Shown: positions 1-6,441 of the stretch, piece by piece
Layout: the number at the start of each line of letters is the position of its first letter
How positions within the stretch are numbered: position 1 is the first letter of the stretch
Notes under the pieces: model-generated
Databases searched by the model: none
Told to the model about the DNA's origin: nothing
What the model saw: only the letters and a program-made list of their open reading frames with translations
Assembly (NCBI GenBank): GCA_030043235.1
Contig: JASHYF010000362.1
Location: 1-14,057 of the forward strand
DNA from: Solirubrobacteraceae bacterium
Lineage (GTDB): Bacteria > Actinomycetota > Thermoleophilia > Solirubrobacterales > Solirubrobacteraceae
Direction of reading: 5' to 3'
Length of the DNA: 14,057 nucleotides
Translations under genes and position numbers: made by a program

Positions 1-76
1 GGCTCTGCAATGCAGAAAATCGGGGGCTCGCGCCGCAATTCGCGCCAGTCCCCGCGAAAAACAGGTTGAGGGTTTA

Positions 77-166
77 CGGAAGGGGGGAGATTCGAACTCC
101 CGAGACGGGGGTTGCCCGCCTGCCGGTTTTCAAGACCGGTGCATTCAACCGCTCTGCCACCCTTCC
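77..166 (-). tRNA. tRNA-Ser(UGA)
   Basis: The reverse strand folds as a 90-nt class II tRNA. The 7-bp acceptor stem GGAAGGG/CCCTTCC is formed by 160-166 and 78-84, and the discriminator base is G (complement of c77). The anticodon stem CCGGT/ACCGG carries the loop CTTGAAA, giving anticodon TGA. A long variable arm and a T-arm with GTTCGAATC follow. The long variable arm, G73 and UGA anticodon together identify a serine tRNA reading UCN codons. The 3' CCA is not encoded. No integrase or direct repeat of the tRNA 3' end is visible in the window; any element using its 3' end would lie to the left, outside the window. Confidence 0.96.
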
Positions 167-368
167 AAGCGCGACTGACGACAGGCTAGTCGATCCCTCC
201 AGCCATCGCGGACGTGTGGCTCAGGCGATCATCCGGCGGCCGGGCGCGGCGGCGGACTCCACGATTCCGCCTTCGCTGGCGAGTACGCGGACGCGGGCTT
301 CGACGTGCGCTTCAGGCTCGTTGAACGAAAGCCGCCAAGTCCGTCGCGCTCTGGGTTGCGTACGCCGG

Positions 369-1313
369 TCAGGCTGAGGCCGGCTCGAGGTCTGGGTCGG
401 GATCGGGAAGCGCCCTCACCAGCTCTCGCCGCGAGCCGATGCCGAGCTTGGTGAACACCTTGCGCAAGTGCCACTCGACTGCGCGGGGGCTGAGGAACAG
501 GCGGCCGCCGATCTCCGGGTTGGACGGTCCCGCGCGCGCGAGCATCGCGATCTGTCGCTCTTGGGCGGTGAGGTCGTCGCGGGTCTCGGGCGTGCTTTCG
601 GGAAGCCTTTCGCCCGTGACGAGCAGCTCATGCCGGGCGCGCTCAGCGAAGTGGCTCATACCTATCCCCGACAGCAGGTCGAGCGCAGTACGCAGTTGCT
701 GGCGCGCCTGGACGCGCCGGTTCTGGAGGCGCAGCCACTCGCCGAAGAGCAGATGCGCACGCGCGAGCTCCGGACGCAGCCGCGTCCGCCCGAGGCGCTC
801 GATCGCCTCCCGATAGAGACTCTCGGCTGCGTCCCCGTGGGCGAGCAGGGCCCGCGCGCGGGCCTCGAGACCACGACTCCAGTCGTTGGCGCTTGCGTCG
901 TTGCGTTCGGCAAGCCGATCAGTCGCGCTACGCGCCAGCTCCATCTCGCCGCATCCGGCGGCGGCTTCGACGAGCTCGATCAGCCCCCACATCGACGTGA
1001 CGAGCTCGGGCACGTCATCGCTGGCATCCTGGGCTGGCGCCAGCGCCTCGCGGTGGCGGCCGCGGCCATTCAAGACGATGGCCTGAGCCGGGCTCGCGTA
1101 CACGACCGCGTTTCCCTGCCCACCGGCGCTGGCCTGACTGACGGTGCTGTCGATCAGCGCGGAGAGGCGGGCTGCATTGCCCTGGTAGGCGGCCAAGTAG
1201 ATCGCGCCGTACTGCAACACGGGGGTCCCCGTGGCCTCCGTGACGACGTCGGCCTCCGCGATCAACTGCTCCGCCCTGCCGTACTCCCCGGCCAGCGCGA
1301 CCGCCTGGGCCAT
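369..1313 (-). CDS. N-terminally truncated LuxR-family transcriptional regulator (C-terminal third only)
   Basis: This 314-aa product matches the C-terminal part of large ATPase-containing LuxR regulators of actinobacteria, which are usually about 900 residues. Residues 1-235 are alanine-rich helical repeats of the TPR-like middle region. Residues about 246-302 are a LuxR helix-turn-helix, with LTAQERQIAMLAR, NPEIG and a recognition helix around SPRAVEWHLRKVFTKLGI. The N-terminal P-loop ATPase and sensor region is absent. Family-like sequence begins almost exactly at the ATG, 11 bases after the stop of the upstream stress-protein gene, so the join looks like a deletion or recombination point. 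The open frame continues upstream only as a shadow of that gene. The start has a weak GGGA. It may be a translated stand-alone DNA-binding remnant or a pseudogene; the frame itself is intact. Confidence 0.72.
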   Translation of the reverse strand: MAQAVALAGEYGRAEQLIAEADVVTEATGTPVLQYGAIYLAAYQGNAARLSALIDSTVSQASAGGQGNAVVYASPAQAIVLNGRGRHREALAPAQDASDDVPELVTSMWGLIELVEAAAGCGEMELARSATDRLAERNDASANDWSRGLEARARALLAHGDAAESLYREAIERLGRTRLRPELARAHLLFGEWLRLQNRRVQARQQLRTALDLLSGIGMSHFAERARHELLVTGERLPESTPETRDDLTAQERQIAMLARAGPSNPEIGGRLFLSPRAVEWHLRKVFTKLGIGSRRELVRALPDPDPDLEPASA

Positions 1314-1324
1314 GATGTTTCCCG

Positions 1325-2332
1325 TCACGCGCGCACGCCTGGCCGTGTAGTCGTCTGCAGCAGCCGCTCGGGAGGCACGAGAAGCACAGAGCAGCCACCG
1401 TGGTGCACGACCCGCCGGCTCACGCTGCCCAGCACGCCCACCCCCATGCGCCTGCGGCTGCTCATCACAACCAACGAGGCCTCGAGGCGCATGGACGCGG
1501 CGATGATCGTCTCGTCGGCGTTCCCGGACTCGATCACCGCAGGATCGCCGTCGACGCCCTCCAGCTCGAGGTCCTGCACCTGCGCATCGATCCGCGCTCG
1601 GCGAGCAAGCGAACGCCGTCCAAGCGCGTGAACCAGCGTCAACGCCGACCCCGCCTGGCCGGCGAGCCGGCTCGCGAACACGACGAGCTCGTCCGAGCCG
1701 CGCAAGCCGTCGCTCGCGACGAGCATACGCTCGGCGAAACCAACAGCACCTCCGGCCGGGCGTGCGAACAGCATCGGGATCGACAACGAACGAATCGCCG
1801 TGTCGGTCACGCCGCTGAACAACATCCCCGCCAACAGCGACCTTGGCGGCGCCCCGAGCGCGAGCAGGTCGTGCCCGACGGCCCAATCGCTGACGACCTG
1901 GTGCACCGGCCTGGCCGGGTCGACCTCGATCCTGCACGACACCCCACCCCGGTCCGCGAGCATGGTCGCATGCTCGACGATCCTCGTAGCGTCCAAACGC
2001 TGGCCGGCTTCTTTGCGCAGCGACGTCACGACCAAGATGGTCAAGTGCCCGCCCGGCCCCAGCAGGCTTGCCGCCTGCTCCACCGCCGCGTAGCTCCCGT
2101 CGCCGCCGTCCACCCCACACAGCGCCTCCCCGAACACCCGCCTCGGACCGTCCGACGGCAGCTCGCCATGCGCAGCCCGGTAGCAGCCGGGGTGGTAGAT
2201 CGCTTCTCCCCTCACAGGCGGCCGCGACTCGAACGCCAGCGTGCTGCGACGCACCCCGGCCCCGCCCACTATCACAAGCGGCTCGTGCCTGCCGATCACC
2301 GCACCGCACCTCATGCACGTCGCCGACAACAT
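1325..2332 (-). CDS. Tandem universal stress protein (two UspA domains) with N-terminal Cys/His segment
   Basis: The 335-aa product has two UspA-like alpha/beta domains, about residues 70-191 (opening CGVDGGDGS) and 202-320 (opening MLVASDGLRGSDE, ending LGSVSRRVVHHGGCSVLLVP). UspA proteins are small cytoplasmic nucleotide-binding stress proteins. Here the glycine-rich ATP loop is reasonably kept in the second domain and poorly in the first. Residues 6-50 form a C-x2-C ... H-x2-C pattern (C6, C9, H47, C50), suggestive of a small zinc-binding treble clef; this fusion is unusual for Usp proteins. The start at 2332 was chosen because GGAG lies 6 bases before it; an in-frame ATG at 2350 has a poorer site. 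The TGA stop is followed after 11 bases by the truncated LuxR frame, so the two are probably co-transcribed. Confidence 0.85.
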   Translation of the reverse strand: MLSATCMRCGAVIGRHEPLVIVGGAGVRRSTLAFESRPPVRGEAIYHPGCYRAAHGELPSDGPRRVFGEALCGVDGGDGSYAAVEQAASLLGPGGHLTILVVTSLRKEAGQRLDATRIVEHATMLADRGGVSCRIEVDPARPVHQVVSDWAVGHDLLALGAPPRSLLAGMLFSGVTDTAIRSLSIPMLFARPAGGAVGFAERMLVASDGLRGSDELVVFASRLAGQAGSALTLVHALGRRSLARRARIDAQVQDLELEGVDGDPAVIESGNADETIIAASMRLEASLVVMSSRRRMGVGVLGSVSRRVVHHGGCSVLLVPPERLLQTTTRPGVRA

Positions 2333-2936
2333 GTGCTTCTCCACCGCCATGAGCACATGCTCACTCTCGACGCGCCGCGTGACAACCGTGTTTCGATGCA
2401 CAATGACGACGAATCTACGGTCCCTTGCCACGGCTTCGCTGCAACCATCCACACGGTGGCCGCTCGCGCCTGTGGGCGCGTGAACGCCAGCAGGCGCGCC
2501 CTGGCTGCACCACAGGTGCTGCCGGTCAACGTGGTCGCCCCGTACCTGCTGACTGCGCTCATCGAGGAGCCGCGCGAGGCTTGCGTGTGGCCGTTGCTGC
2601 TGGGCCGGGTTGCTGGCCAAGCTGAACCGTCGATCTTCCCCGCCGTTGACGGAGCTGGTGGTCTGGCCCCTCCAGGCAAGCGGGGGCGGTTCTCAGACGG
2701 CGACACGCGGCCCACGCTCAAGGCTTCGATGTATCCGCAGCTTGCCACAGGGACGCTCCGGGATTTCCGCAGGCAACGGATGAGTTTTTGCGGATGACAT
2801 GGCCATCGGGCCGGGGTACGGTCGCTGCGAACAGGCAGAAACTGCGGAGTCCGAGCCCGACCAAAGCGCAGCCGGATTCGCCGATCAGCTTTTGCGAAGC
2901 CCTAGAGGGACAGAGGTCCCAGAGGTGGTGCAGCTG
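2333..2936. other. Noncoding stretch between the divergent stress-protein and small-protein genes
   Basis: This 604-base region separates a leftward and a rightward gene, so it must hold both promoters. A weak candidate for the stress-protein gene is TTGTCA (2385-2380, minus strand), 17 bases from GAGCAT. A 5-bp hairpin, GGGAC/GTCCC (2907-2911 and 2916-2920), sits just before the ribosome binding site of the rightward gene. A short dehydrogenase-like relic is listed separately. The longer open frames here do not resemble proteins and are judged fortuitous. Confidence 0.5.
2525..2572 (+). pseudogene. Possible relic of a short-chain dehydrogenase
   Basis: One plus-strand frame reads VNVVAPYLLTALIEEP, which closely resembles the conserved N-x-x-A-P-Y-L-L-T-A-L-I segment of actinobacterial short-chain dehydrogenases (helix 4, containing the catalytic-tetrad Asn). 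Neither flank continues the family: upstream there is no Rossmann glycine motif, and downstream the expected strand and YxxxK are missing. This is best read as a 16-residue fossil of a deleted gene, but a chance match cannot be excluded. Confidence 0.35.
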
Positions 2937-3299
2937 ATGCCCGAGACAAAGACCCAGCGCCGACCGGCGGCGAAGAAGAAGGTGGCTTCCCCCGCGCGTC
3001 GTGCATCTCACCGGCAGCGACGTGGCAGAGAGGCAGTCGATCGGACCACGGAGCTCTCCGAGGACGTGCTCAAGTCGCTCGATGACGGTGCAAGGACCGC
3101 GATCGATGCGGTGCGCAAGTTCGTTGAGACGGTGGACAAGGAGCTGCCGCCACGCGGAGAGGGCCCGTCCAGGAGGGAGGAGATTACCGACTCCGCCCTG
3201 GAGATGGCTCAGCGGCTGGTCCACACGCAATACGAGTTCCTCCGCAAGGTCGTCGACAGCGCAGGCAAGACGCTGAGTAGATCAGACGACGCGGAGTAG
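2937..3299 (+). CDS. Small helical protein with basic N-terminal tail (phasin-like in layout, function unknown)
   Basis: This 120-aa protein has two parts. Residues 1-32 are a Lys/Arg/Ala-rich tail with no predicted fold. Residues 38-115 are amphipathic helices, including SEDVLKSLDDGARTAIDAVRKFVETVD and, after a PPRGEGPSRR linker, an ALEMAQRLVHTQYEFLRKVVDSAGKTL helix. No enzyme motif, signal peptide or membrane segment is seen. The size, helical composition and neighbouring acyl genes resemble phasins or other storage-granule surface proteins, but this is inference; a nucleoid- or RNA-binding role for the basic tail is also possible. The start at 2937 was chosen over the upstream in-frame start (2799) because AGAGGTGG lies 8 bases before it. 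The same layout, and a similar basic tail, recur in the next gene. Confidence 0.75.
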   Translation: MPETKTQRRPAAKKKVASPARRASHRQRRGREAVDRTTELSEDVLKSLDDGARTAIDAVRKFVETVDKELPPRGEGPSRREEITDSALEMAQRLVHTQYEFLRKVVDSAGKTLSRSDDAE

Positions 3300-3308
3300 T
3301 CCGGCGAC

Positions 3309-3343
3309 GCGGGGGCGGCCGAGTCGCACTCGGCCGCCCCCGC
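3309..3343 (+). terminator. Perfect 16-bp hairpin between the first two genes of the cluster
   Basis: A 16-bp GC-rich stem (3309-3324 pairing with 3328-3343) closes a 3-base CGC loop, beginning 9 bases after the small-protein stop. There is no T-run after it, as is common for terminator-like hairpins in high-GC actinobacteria. It could terminate most transcripts after the first gene, or act as an RNA stabiliser or processing site that gives the first gene more mRNA than the following two. Confidence 0.65.
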
Positions 3344-3378
3344 CGGTGTAACCGAGATCCTGAAAGGTGGTGGAGCAG

Positions 3379-3966
3379 ATGTCGGCAGGGGTGAAGATCC
3401 AACGCCGCCCGACGCCCAGGCAGCGAGTGGCTGCTCGCAAGCGCCGTGCGTCCGATGACAGCGCCAGCCAGGGCGGCCAGAGCAATTGCTATGAGTTCGT
3501 CGATCGGATGATGGAGATGAACAGGACGGGTGAGCTGCGCTCGCCGGTCTCGCAGACTCTCGACATGCACCTCGTGGAGTTCGCGCGCGGTGAGGCCGTC
3601 TACGAGATGCCCGCACGTGAGGAGCTCGGCAATCCGCTCGGAGTGATACAGGGCGGGGTGGCCACGGCGCTCGCGGATGCGGCGATGGCAGCTGCGACGA
3701 CGACGATCCTCACCGACGAGGAGATCCGCAGCAGCGCGATCACCACGATCGACATCTTCGCCCGCTTCATCAGGCCGGTGAACGCAAAGAAGGTCGAGCG
3801 GCTGCGCGCACAGGCGAAGGTCGTGCGCGCCGGCGGGCGGCTCGTGTGGACCGAGGCCGACGTGCTGGCCGACGGCGAGCTCGTGGGCAAGTTCGCCTCG
3901 ACGGGCATCCGCGTCGCGTTCGACCCTCAATCCTACCTTTCCGGGAACGGGCGCTCCCATGAGTGA
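3379..3966 (+). CDS. PaaI-family acyl-CoA thioesterase (hotdog fold) with basic N-terminal tail
   Basis: This 195-aa product carries a single hotdog domain at about residues 38-185. The signature NPLGVIQGGVATALADAAMAAA (split here as NPLGV at 85-89, QGG at 91-93, catalytic-type Asp at 100) fits the PaaI/YdiI thioesterase group, which hydrolyses acyl-CoA thioesters in the cytoplasm. The usual HGG is QGG here. Residues 1-30 are an extra Arg/Lys-rich tail, closely similar to the tail of the preceding small protein. The start at 3379 was chosen because AAAGGTGG lies 8 bases upstream, exactly as in that gene; a GTG at 3367 is in frame but lies within this site. The end overlaps the next gene by 8 bases, so translational coupling is likely. 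The substrate is not predictable from sequence. Confidence 0.87.
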   Translation: MSAGVKIQRRPTPRQRVAARKRRASDDSASQGGQSNCYEFVDRMMEMNRTGELRSPVSQTLDMHLVEFARGEAVYEMPAREELGNPLGVIQGGVATALADAAMAAATTTILTDEEIRSSAITTIDIFARFIRPVNAKKVERLRAQAKVVRAGGRLVWTEADVLADGELVGKFASTGIRVAFDPQSYLSGNGRSHE

Positions 3967-4366
3967 ACCCGGCCCGCAGGTGATGGCGCGCTTCGTCGGC
4001 GCCGAGAACGTTGAGCGCGGGCGCAACTACCTCGAGCAGCTCGATCCGGAGCTGCACCGCCACATCATCGACTTCGTCTACGGCGAGGTCTACGCCGGCG
4101 AGACCCTGGACACCAAGACGCGCGCGCTGTGCACCGTGGCGATGCTCGCAACGCTCGGCCAGCAGCTACAGCTCGGCGTCTACGTCCAGGCGGCTCGCCG
4201 GCAGGGCGCGAGCGAGCAGGAGATCCGCGAAGTGCTGCGCCAGGTCGCCGTGTACGCGGGGTTCCCGAGCGCGTGGAACGCGCTGGCTACGATGAACGCC
4301 GCGCTCGAGCGCTTCGAGGAGACCGGCCAGCAGAGTCAACCCCCCGCCGGGGCGCTCAGCGGCTGA
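3959..4366 (+). CDS. Carboxymuconolactone decarboxylase family protein
   Basis: This 135-aa protein fits a single CMD/AhpD-like helical domain: DTKTRALCTVAMLATLG (residues 51-67), then QAARRQGASEQEIREVLRQVAVYAGFPSAWNAL (78-109). Members include gamma-carboxymuconolactone decarboxylase and AhpD peroxidase partners. The AhpD CxxC pair is absent: C58 is the only cysteine. The two histidines usual in PcaC-type enzymes appear to be replaced by Tyr75 and Gln95. Classical decarboxylase or peroxidase activity is therefore doubtful, and a diverged or non-catalytic role is possible. The ATG lies inside the end of the thioesterase gene (8-base overlap), so the two proteins are probably made together. 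Its 3' end overlaps the convergent acyltransferase pseudogene by about 30 bases. Confidence 0.85.
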   Translation: MSEPGPQVMARFVGAENVERGRNYLEQLDPELHRHIIDFVYGEVYAGETLDTKTRALCTVAMLATLGQQLQLGVYVQAARRQGASEQEIREVLRQVAVYAGFPSAWNALATMNAALERFEETGQQSQPPAGALSG

Positions 4367-4835
4367 TCGACCCGGTCTGCGGGCCGAGCACGCTCTGCCG
4401 CGGCGAGGAGCTCGCGCATGGACTGCTCGATTCCCTTACACAGCACGTCGATGTCCGCGGCATTGTCATAGTCACTGGTGACGCCGAACGTCAGCCCGCC
4501 GTCGTAGGAGAAGATCGCCACGCCGATGCGAAGTGCCCTGCGATCGGAACGTAGGGAAGTCACTCGAGCATCCGGCGCCCGGCCGCGAACAGCGCTCGCT
4601 GAGGCCCGGGGACGTTGGTCGTGACCGTGTTGACGCTGTGCTGCGGCACGCGGGTGGCGGCGCGCAGGGCGAGCGCGAGCAGCATCGCGCGTGCAAACCC
4701 GCTGAGCCCCAACAGGACATCGCGCGCGACGGCTTCGCCGGACTCCTTGAGGTGCTCCATCTGCGCGTGCACGGCGGCGAGCCGCTGCACGGGGTCCTCG
4801 ATCCCCACCTAGATAGAGATCACTGAGACGCGGCC
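4336..4835 (-). pseudogene. C-terminal remnant of a wax ester synthase/diacylglycerol acyltransferase (WS/DGAT)
   Basis: Three collinear pieces match the C-terminal domain of actinobacterial WS/DGAT enzymes, which esterify acyl-CoA to diacylglycerol or fatty alcohols. GRVSVISI (4835-4812) is followed by an in-frame TAG. Then 4808-4563 reads VGIEDPVQRLAAVHAQ ... SVNTVTTNVPGPQ ... AAGRRMLE and meets TGA at 4562-4560. The same frame continues as LPYVPIAGH, followed by a one-base frameshift near 4530. Finally RIGVAIFSYDGGLTFGV ... DVLCKGIEQSM runs to 4336. The N-terminal half, with the HHxxxDG active site, is absent. Two stops, a frameshift and the truncation make this a clear pseudogene. It lies tail-to-tail with the thioesterase/CMD operon. 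Confidence 0.85.
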
Positions 4836-5264
4836 CTTTACACCGATCGATCTCATATCACTCGCACGACGTGGTCGGTAGCAGTCCACGTCGTCGGGCC
4901 GGCGGCGTGGCCGGCGGTTCCCGGACGTGAGCCTTCTGCCTCGAAAGCGAGCGTGCGAACGGACACCGCTCACGCTGCTGGCTCGGACGAGCGGCAGGCG
5001 CACGGACCTCGGGTCGCGACACGTCCGCTTGCGCCGGGCGAAGCAGACGCGCTCGCTTCGCCGCCCTGGACGCTCGAGACTCGTCCAACCGAGCAGTCTC
5101 GGCGGTGTCCACTCGCACGCTCGCGTGCGTTACGAAGCGCTCGTGTCGCGCGGGTCAGCCGACGGGGACGTCGGTGCGTGAGGCCGATACGCGGGCCCGA
5201 CCGAAACGATCGTCGCGGCGTAGCGAAGCGACGCCGCTATGACGTGATCGGCCCGCCGGTAAGG
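4836..5264. other. Hairpin-rich noncoding stretch
   Basis: No convincing protein is seen on either strand. The stretch holds several perfect inverted repeats: ACGACGTGG/CCACGTCGT (4866-4874 and 4886-4894), GGCGAAGC/GCTTCGCC (5037-5044 and 5055-5062), CGAGACT/AGTCTCG (5075-5081 and 5095-5101), GCACG/CGTGC near 5120, and GCGGCGT/ACGCCGC (5215-5221 and 5231-5237). It lies downstream of the reductase gene on the minus strand. It may be a long structured 3' region or hold a small RNA; nothing more can be assigned. Confidence 0.5.
5215..5237 (-). terminator. Candidate terminator hairpin after the reductase gene
   Basis: A perfect 7-bp GC stem with a 9-base loop containing GCGAAGC starts 28 bases past the stop codon of the minus-strand reductase gene. 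No T-run follows. Position and stability fit a high-GC terminator, but it has not been tested against other nearby hairpins. Confidence 0.4.
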
Positions 5265-6083
5265 TCAGCGTCGCTGGGCTGGGGCGCCGCGCGCGCTGCG
5301 GAAGCGGGCGGCGACTTCTCGTGTTGCGGCTTCCGCGCCAAGGGGATAGATGTGCAGCGCGTCCACACCGGGAGTCATCGCGAGCTTGGTGGCCAGTTCA
5401 GTAGCGAGTTCGACTCCGCCGCCGTTAGCGATCTGCCGGTAGGCAGCTTCTGGGATCAGGCAGCCGGGGAGTCGCCTGGCCCTGTCGGCCATGCGCTCGT
5501 TCCTCAACAACGCGAGGCCCGCGAAGAACCTGACGCCGGACAACAGGTCGCCGACGCGGCCGAAGAAGGCTTCGAGTGCGTCGAGGTCGAAGATCATCTG
5601 GGACTGGACGAAGTCCGCGCCCGCAGCGAGCTTGCGTTCGAGTAGCCGGATCTCGCGCTCCGGGTCCGCCGCGAACGGATTCACGACAGCCCCGATCGCT
5701 AGCTGCTGCGGCCCCGCCCATGTCTTGGCGTGCTTGATGAGGGCTGTCGTGGTGAGGTCTTTGACGCGGGGGATGTCGCCGACCGGGTCGCCTTGCACGC
5801 ACAGGACGCCCTCGGAGCCGAGAGCGGCGGCCCCAACGATCTGGGACTGAAGCGCCAGCCGGTTGCGGTCTCGGCAGGACACGTGGACGACCGTCGCGAC
5901 TCCCTGCTCTCGCGCGAGCGCGACGGCAGCCAGAGGCGACATTCGCGGCTGGCCAGCGTGGTTGTCGGTCAAGCCGACAACGTCCACCGTGTCGGCGAGC
6001 ACGGCTATGCGCTCGCGCACGCGCAGAGCATCGGGCGTTGCAGGCAGCGATATCTCAGCGGAGGTAAGGGCAGCCGAGAGCAT
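5265..6083 (-). CDS. Methylenetetrahydrofolate reductase family protein
   Basis: This 272-aa protein fits a single MTHFR TIM barrel, the FAD enzyme that reduces 5,10-methylene-THF to 5-methyl-THF. Visible marks are TSAEISLP near the N-terminus (E10 corresponds to the catalytic Glu of E. coli MetF), VVHVSCRDRNRLALQSQI (66-82), VLCVQGDPVG (93-102, D99 in the flavin-contacting position), ADFVQSQMIFD and a C-terminal PGVDALHIYPLG strand. It is slightly shorter than the usual 290-300 residues, mainly at the N-terminus. An in-frame TAG three codons upstream fixes the start to 6083 or later. There is no Shine-Dalgarno sequence, but TAGCCT ends 6 bases before the ATG, fitting a leaderless transcript. 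No methionine or folate genes adjoin it. A catabolic C1 role or a variant cofactor role is possible. Confidence 0.85.
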   Translation of the reverse strand: MLSAALTSAEISLPATPDALRVRERIAVLADTVDVVGLTDNHAGQPRMSPLAAVALAREQGVATVVHVSCRDRNRLALQSQIVGAAALGSEGVLCVQGDPVGDIPRVKDLTTTALIKHAKTWAGPQQLAIGAVVNPFAADPEREIRLLERKLAAGADFVQSQMIFDLDALEAFFGRVGDLLSGVRFFAGLALLRNERMADRARRLPGCLIPEAAYRQIANGGGVELATELATKLAMTPGVDALHIYPLGAEAATREVAARFRSARGAPAQRR

Positions 6084-6441
6084 CCCGGCAGGCTATCTAT
6101 CGCGTGCGGACCCCAGCAGCAGGCGTCCCGTCCGGACCCAGCGAACACGCCTGCAGCGGACGAACCCAGGCGCTTCACCGGACTCTGACCGCGCGCCTGC
6201 TTTCGTTCCTTTGGGGCACTCTGCCGCCGCTCGAATCGGCGTGTCGACACTGCTGCTTCCGCTCCCTCGCGCGCAAACGCAGGAGCACGACCAACTCGTC
6301 ACCGGACCGCTGGTCCTCGTCTCTATGAAGGAGGCACCTGATGAGCGCCGAGCGAGACCCCTCCTACCAGACGAAAGCGGAAGCGAGCCGAGCTAACGCT
6401 TTTGTCAAATCTCCCGGAGCTACGGGTGCCGCGCTGGCGGT
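6084..6441. other. Gene-less stretch with an orphan ribosome binding site and start codon
   Basis: No full gene is seen. On the plus strand a perfect AAGGAGG (6328-6334) precedes ATG 6341 by 6 bases. The frame begins MSAERDPSYQTKAEASRANA and then runs antisense into the SnoaL-like gene without resembling a protein. The simplest reading is the surviving start of a gene whose body was deleted; a short functional peptide cannot be excluded. The remainder shows nothing recognisable. Confidence 0.4.

Noticed and set aside
77..166. tRNA-Ser as attachment site of an integrated element within the window
   Set aside because: No integrase gene or direct repeat of the tRNA 3' end is seen. An element using its 3' end would lie to the left, outside the window.
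1314..2318. Upstream extension of the LuxR frame to a 649-residue protein
   Set aside because: This part is antisense-frame translation of the Usp gene: it is Arg/Gly-rich, has no family pattern, and the Usp frame is clearly the real one.
1400..2797. Plus-strand open frame of 465 codons
   Set aside because: It lies opposite the Usp gene and has low-complexity composition. Only the short dehydrogenase-like segment near 2525-2572 is notable.
2799..2936. N-terminal extension of the small helical protein from 2799
   Set aside because: The extension has no ribosome binding site, crosses a hairpin and lacks protein character. ATG 2937 has the good site shared with the next gene.
4953..5645. Plus-strand open frame of 230 codons
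   Set aside because: Half of it is antisense to the reductase gene and the rest covers the hairpin-rich spacer. No family pattern is present.
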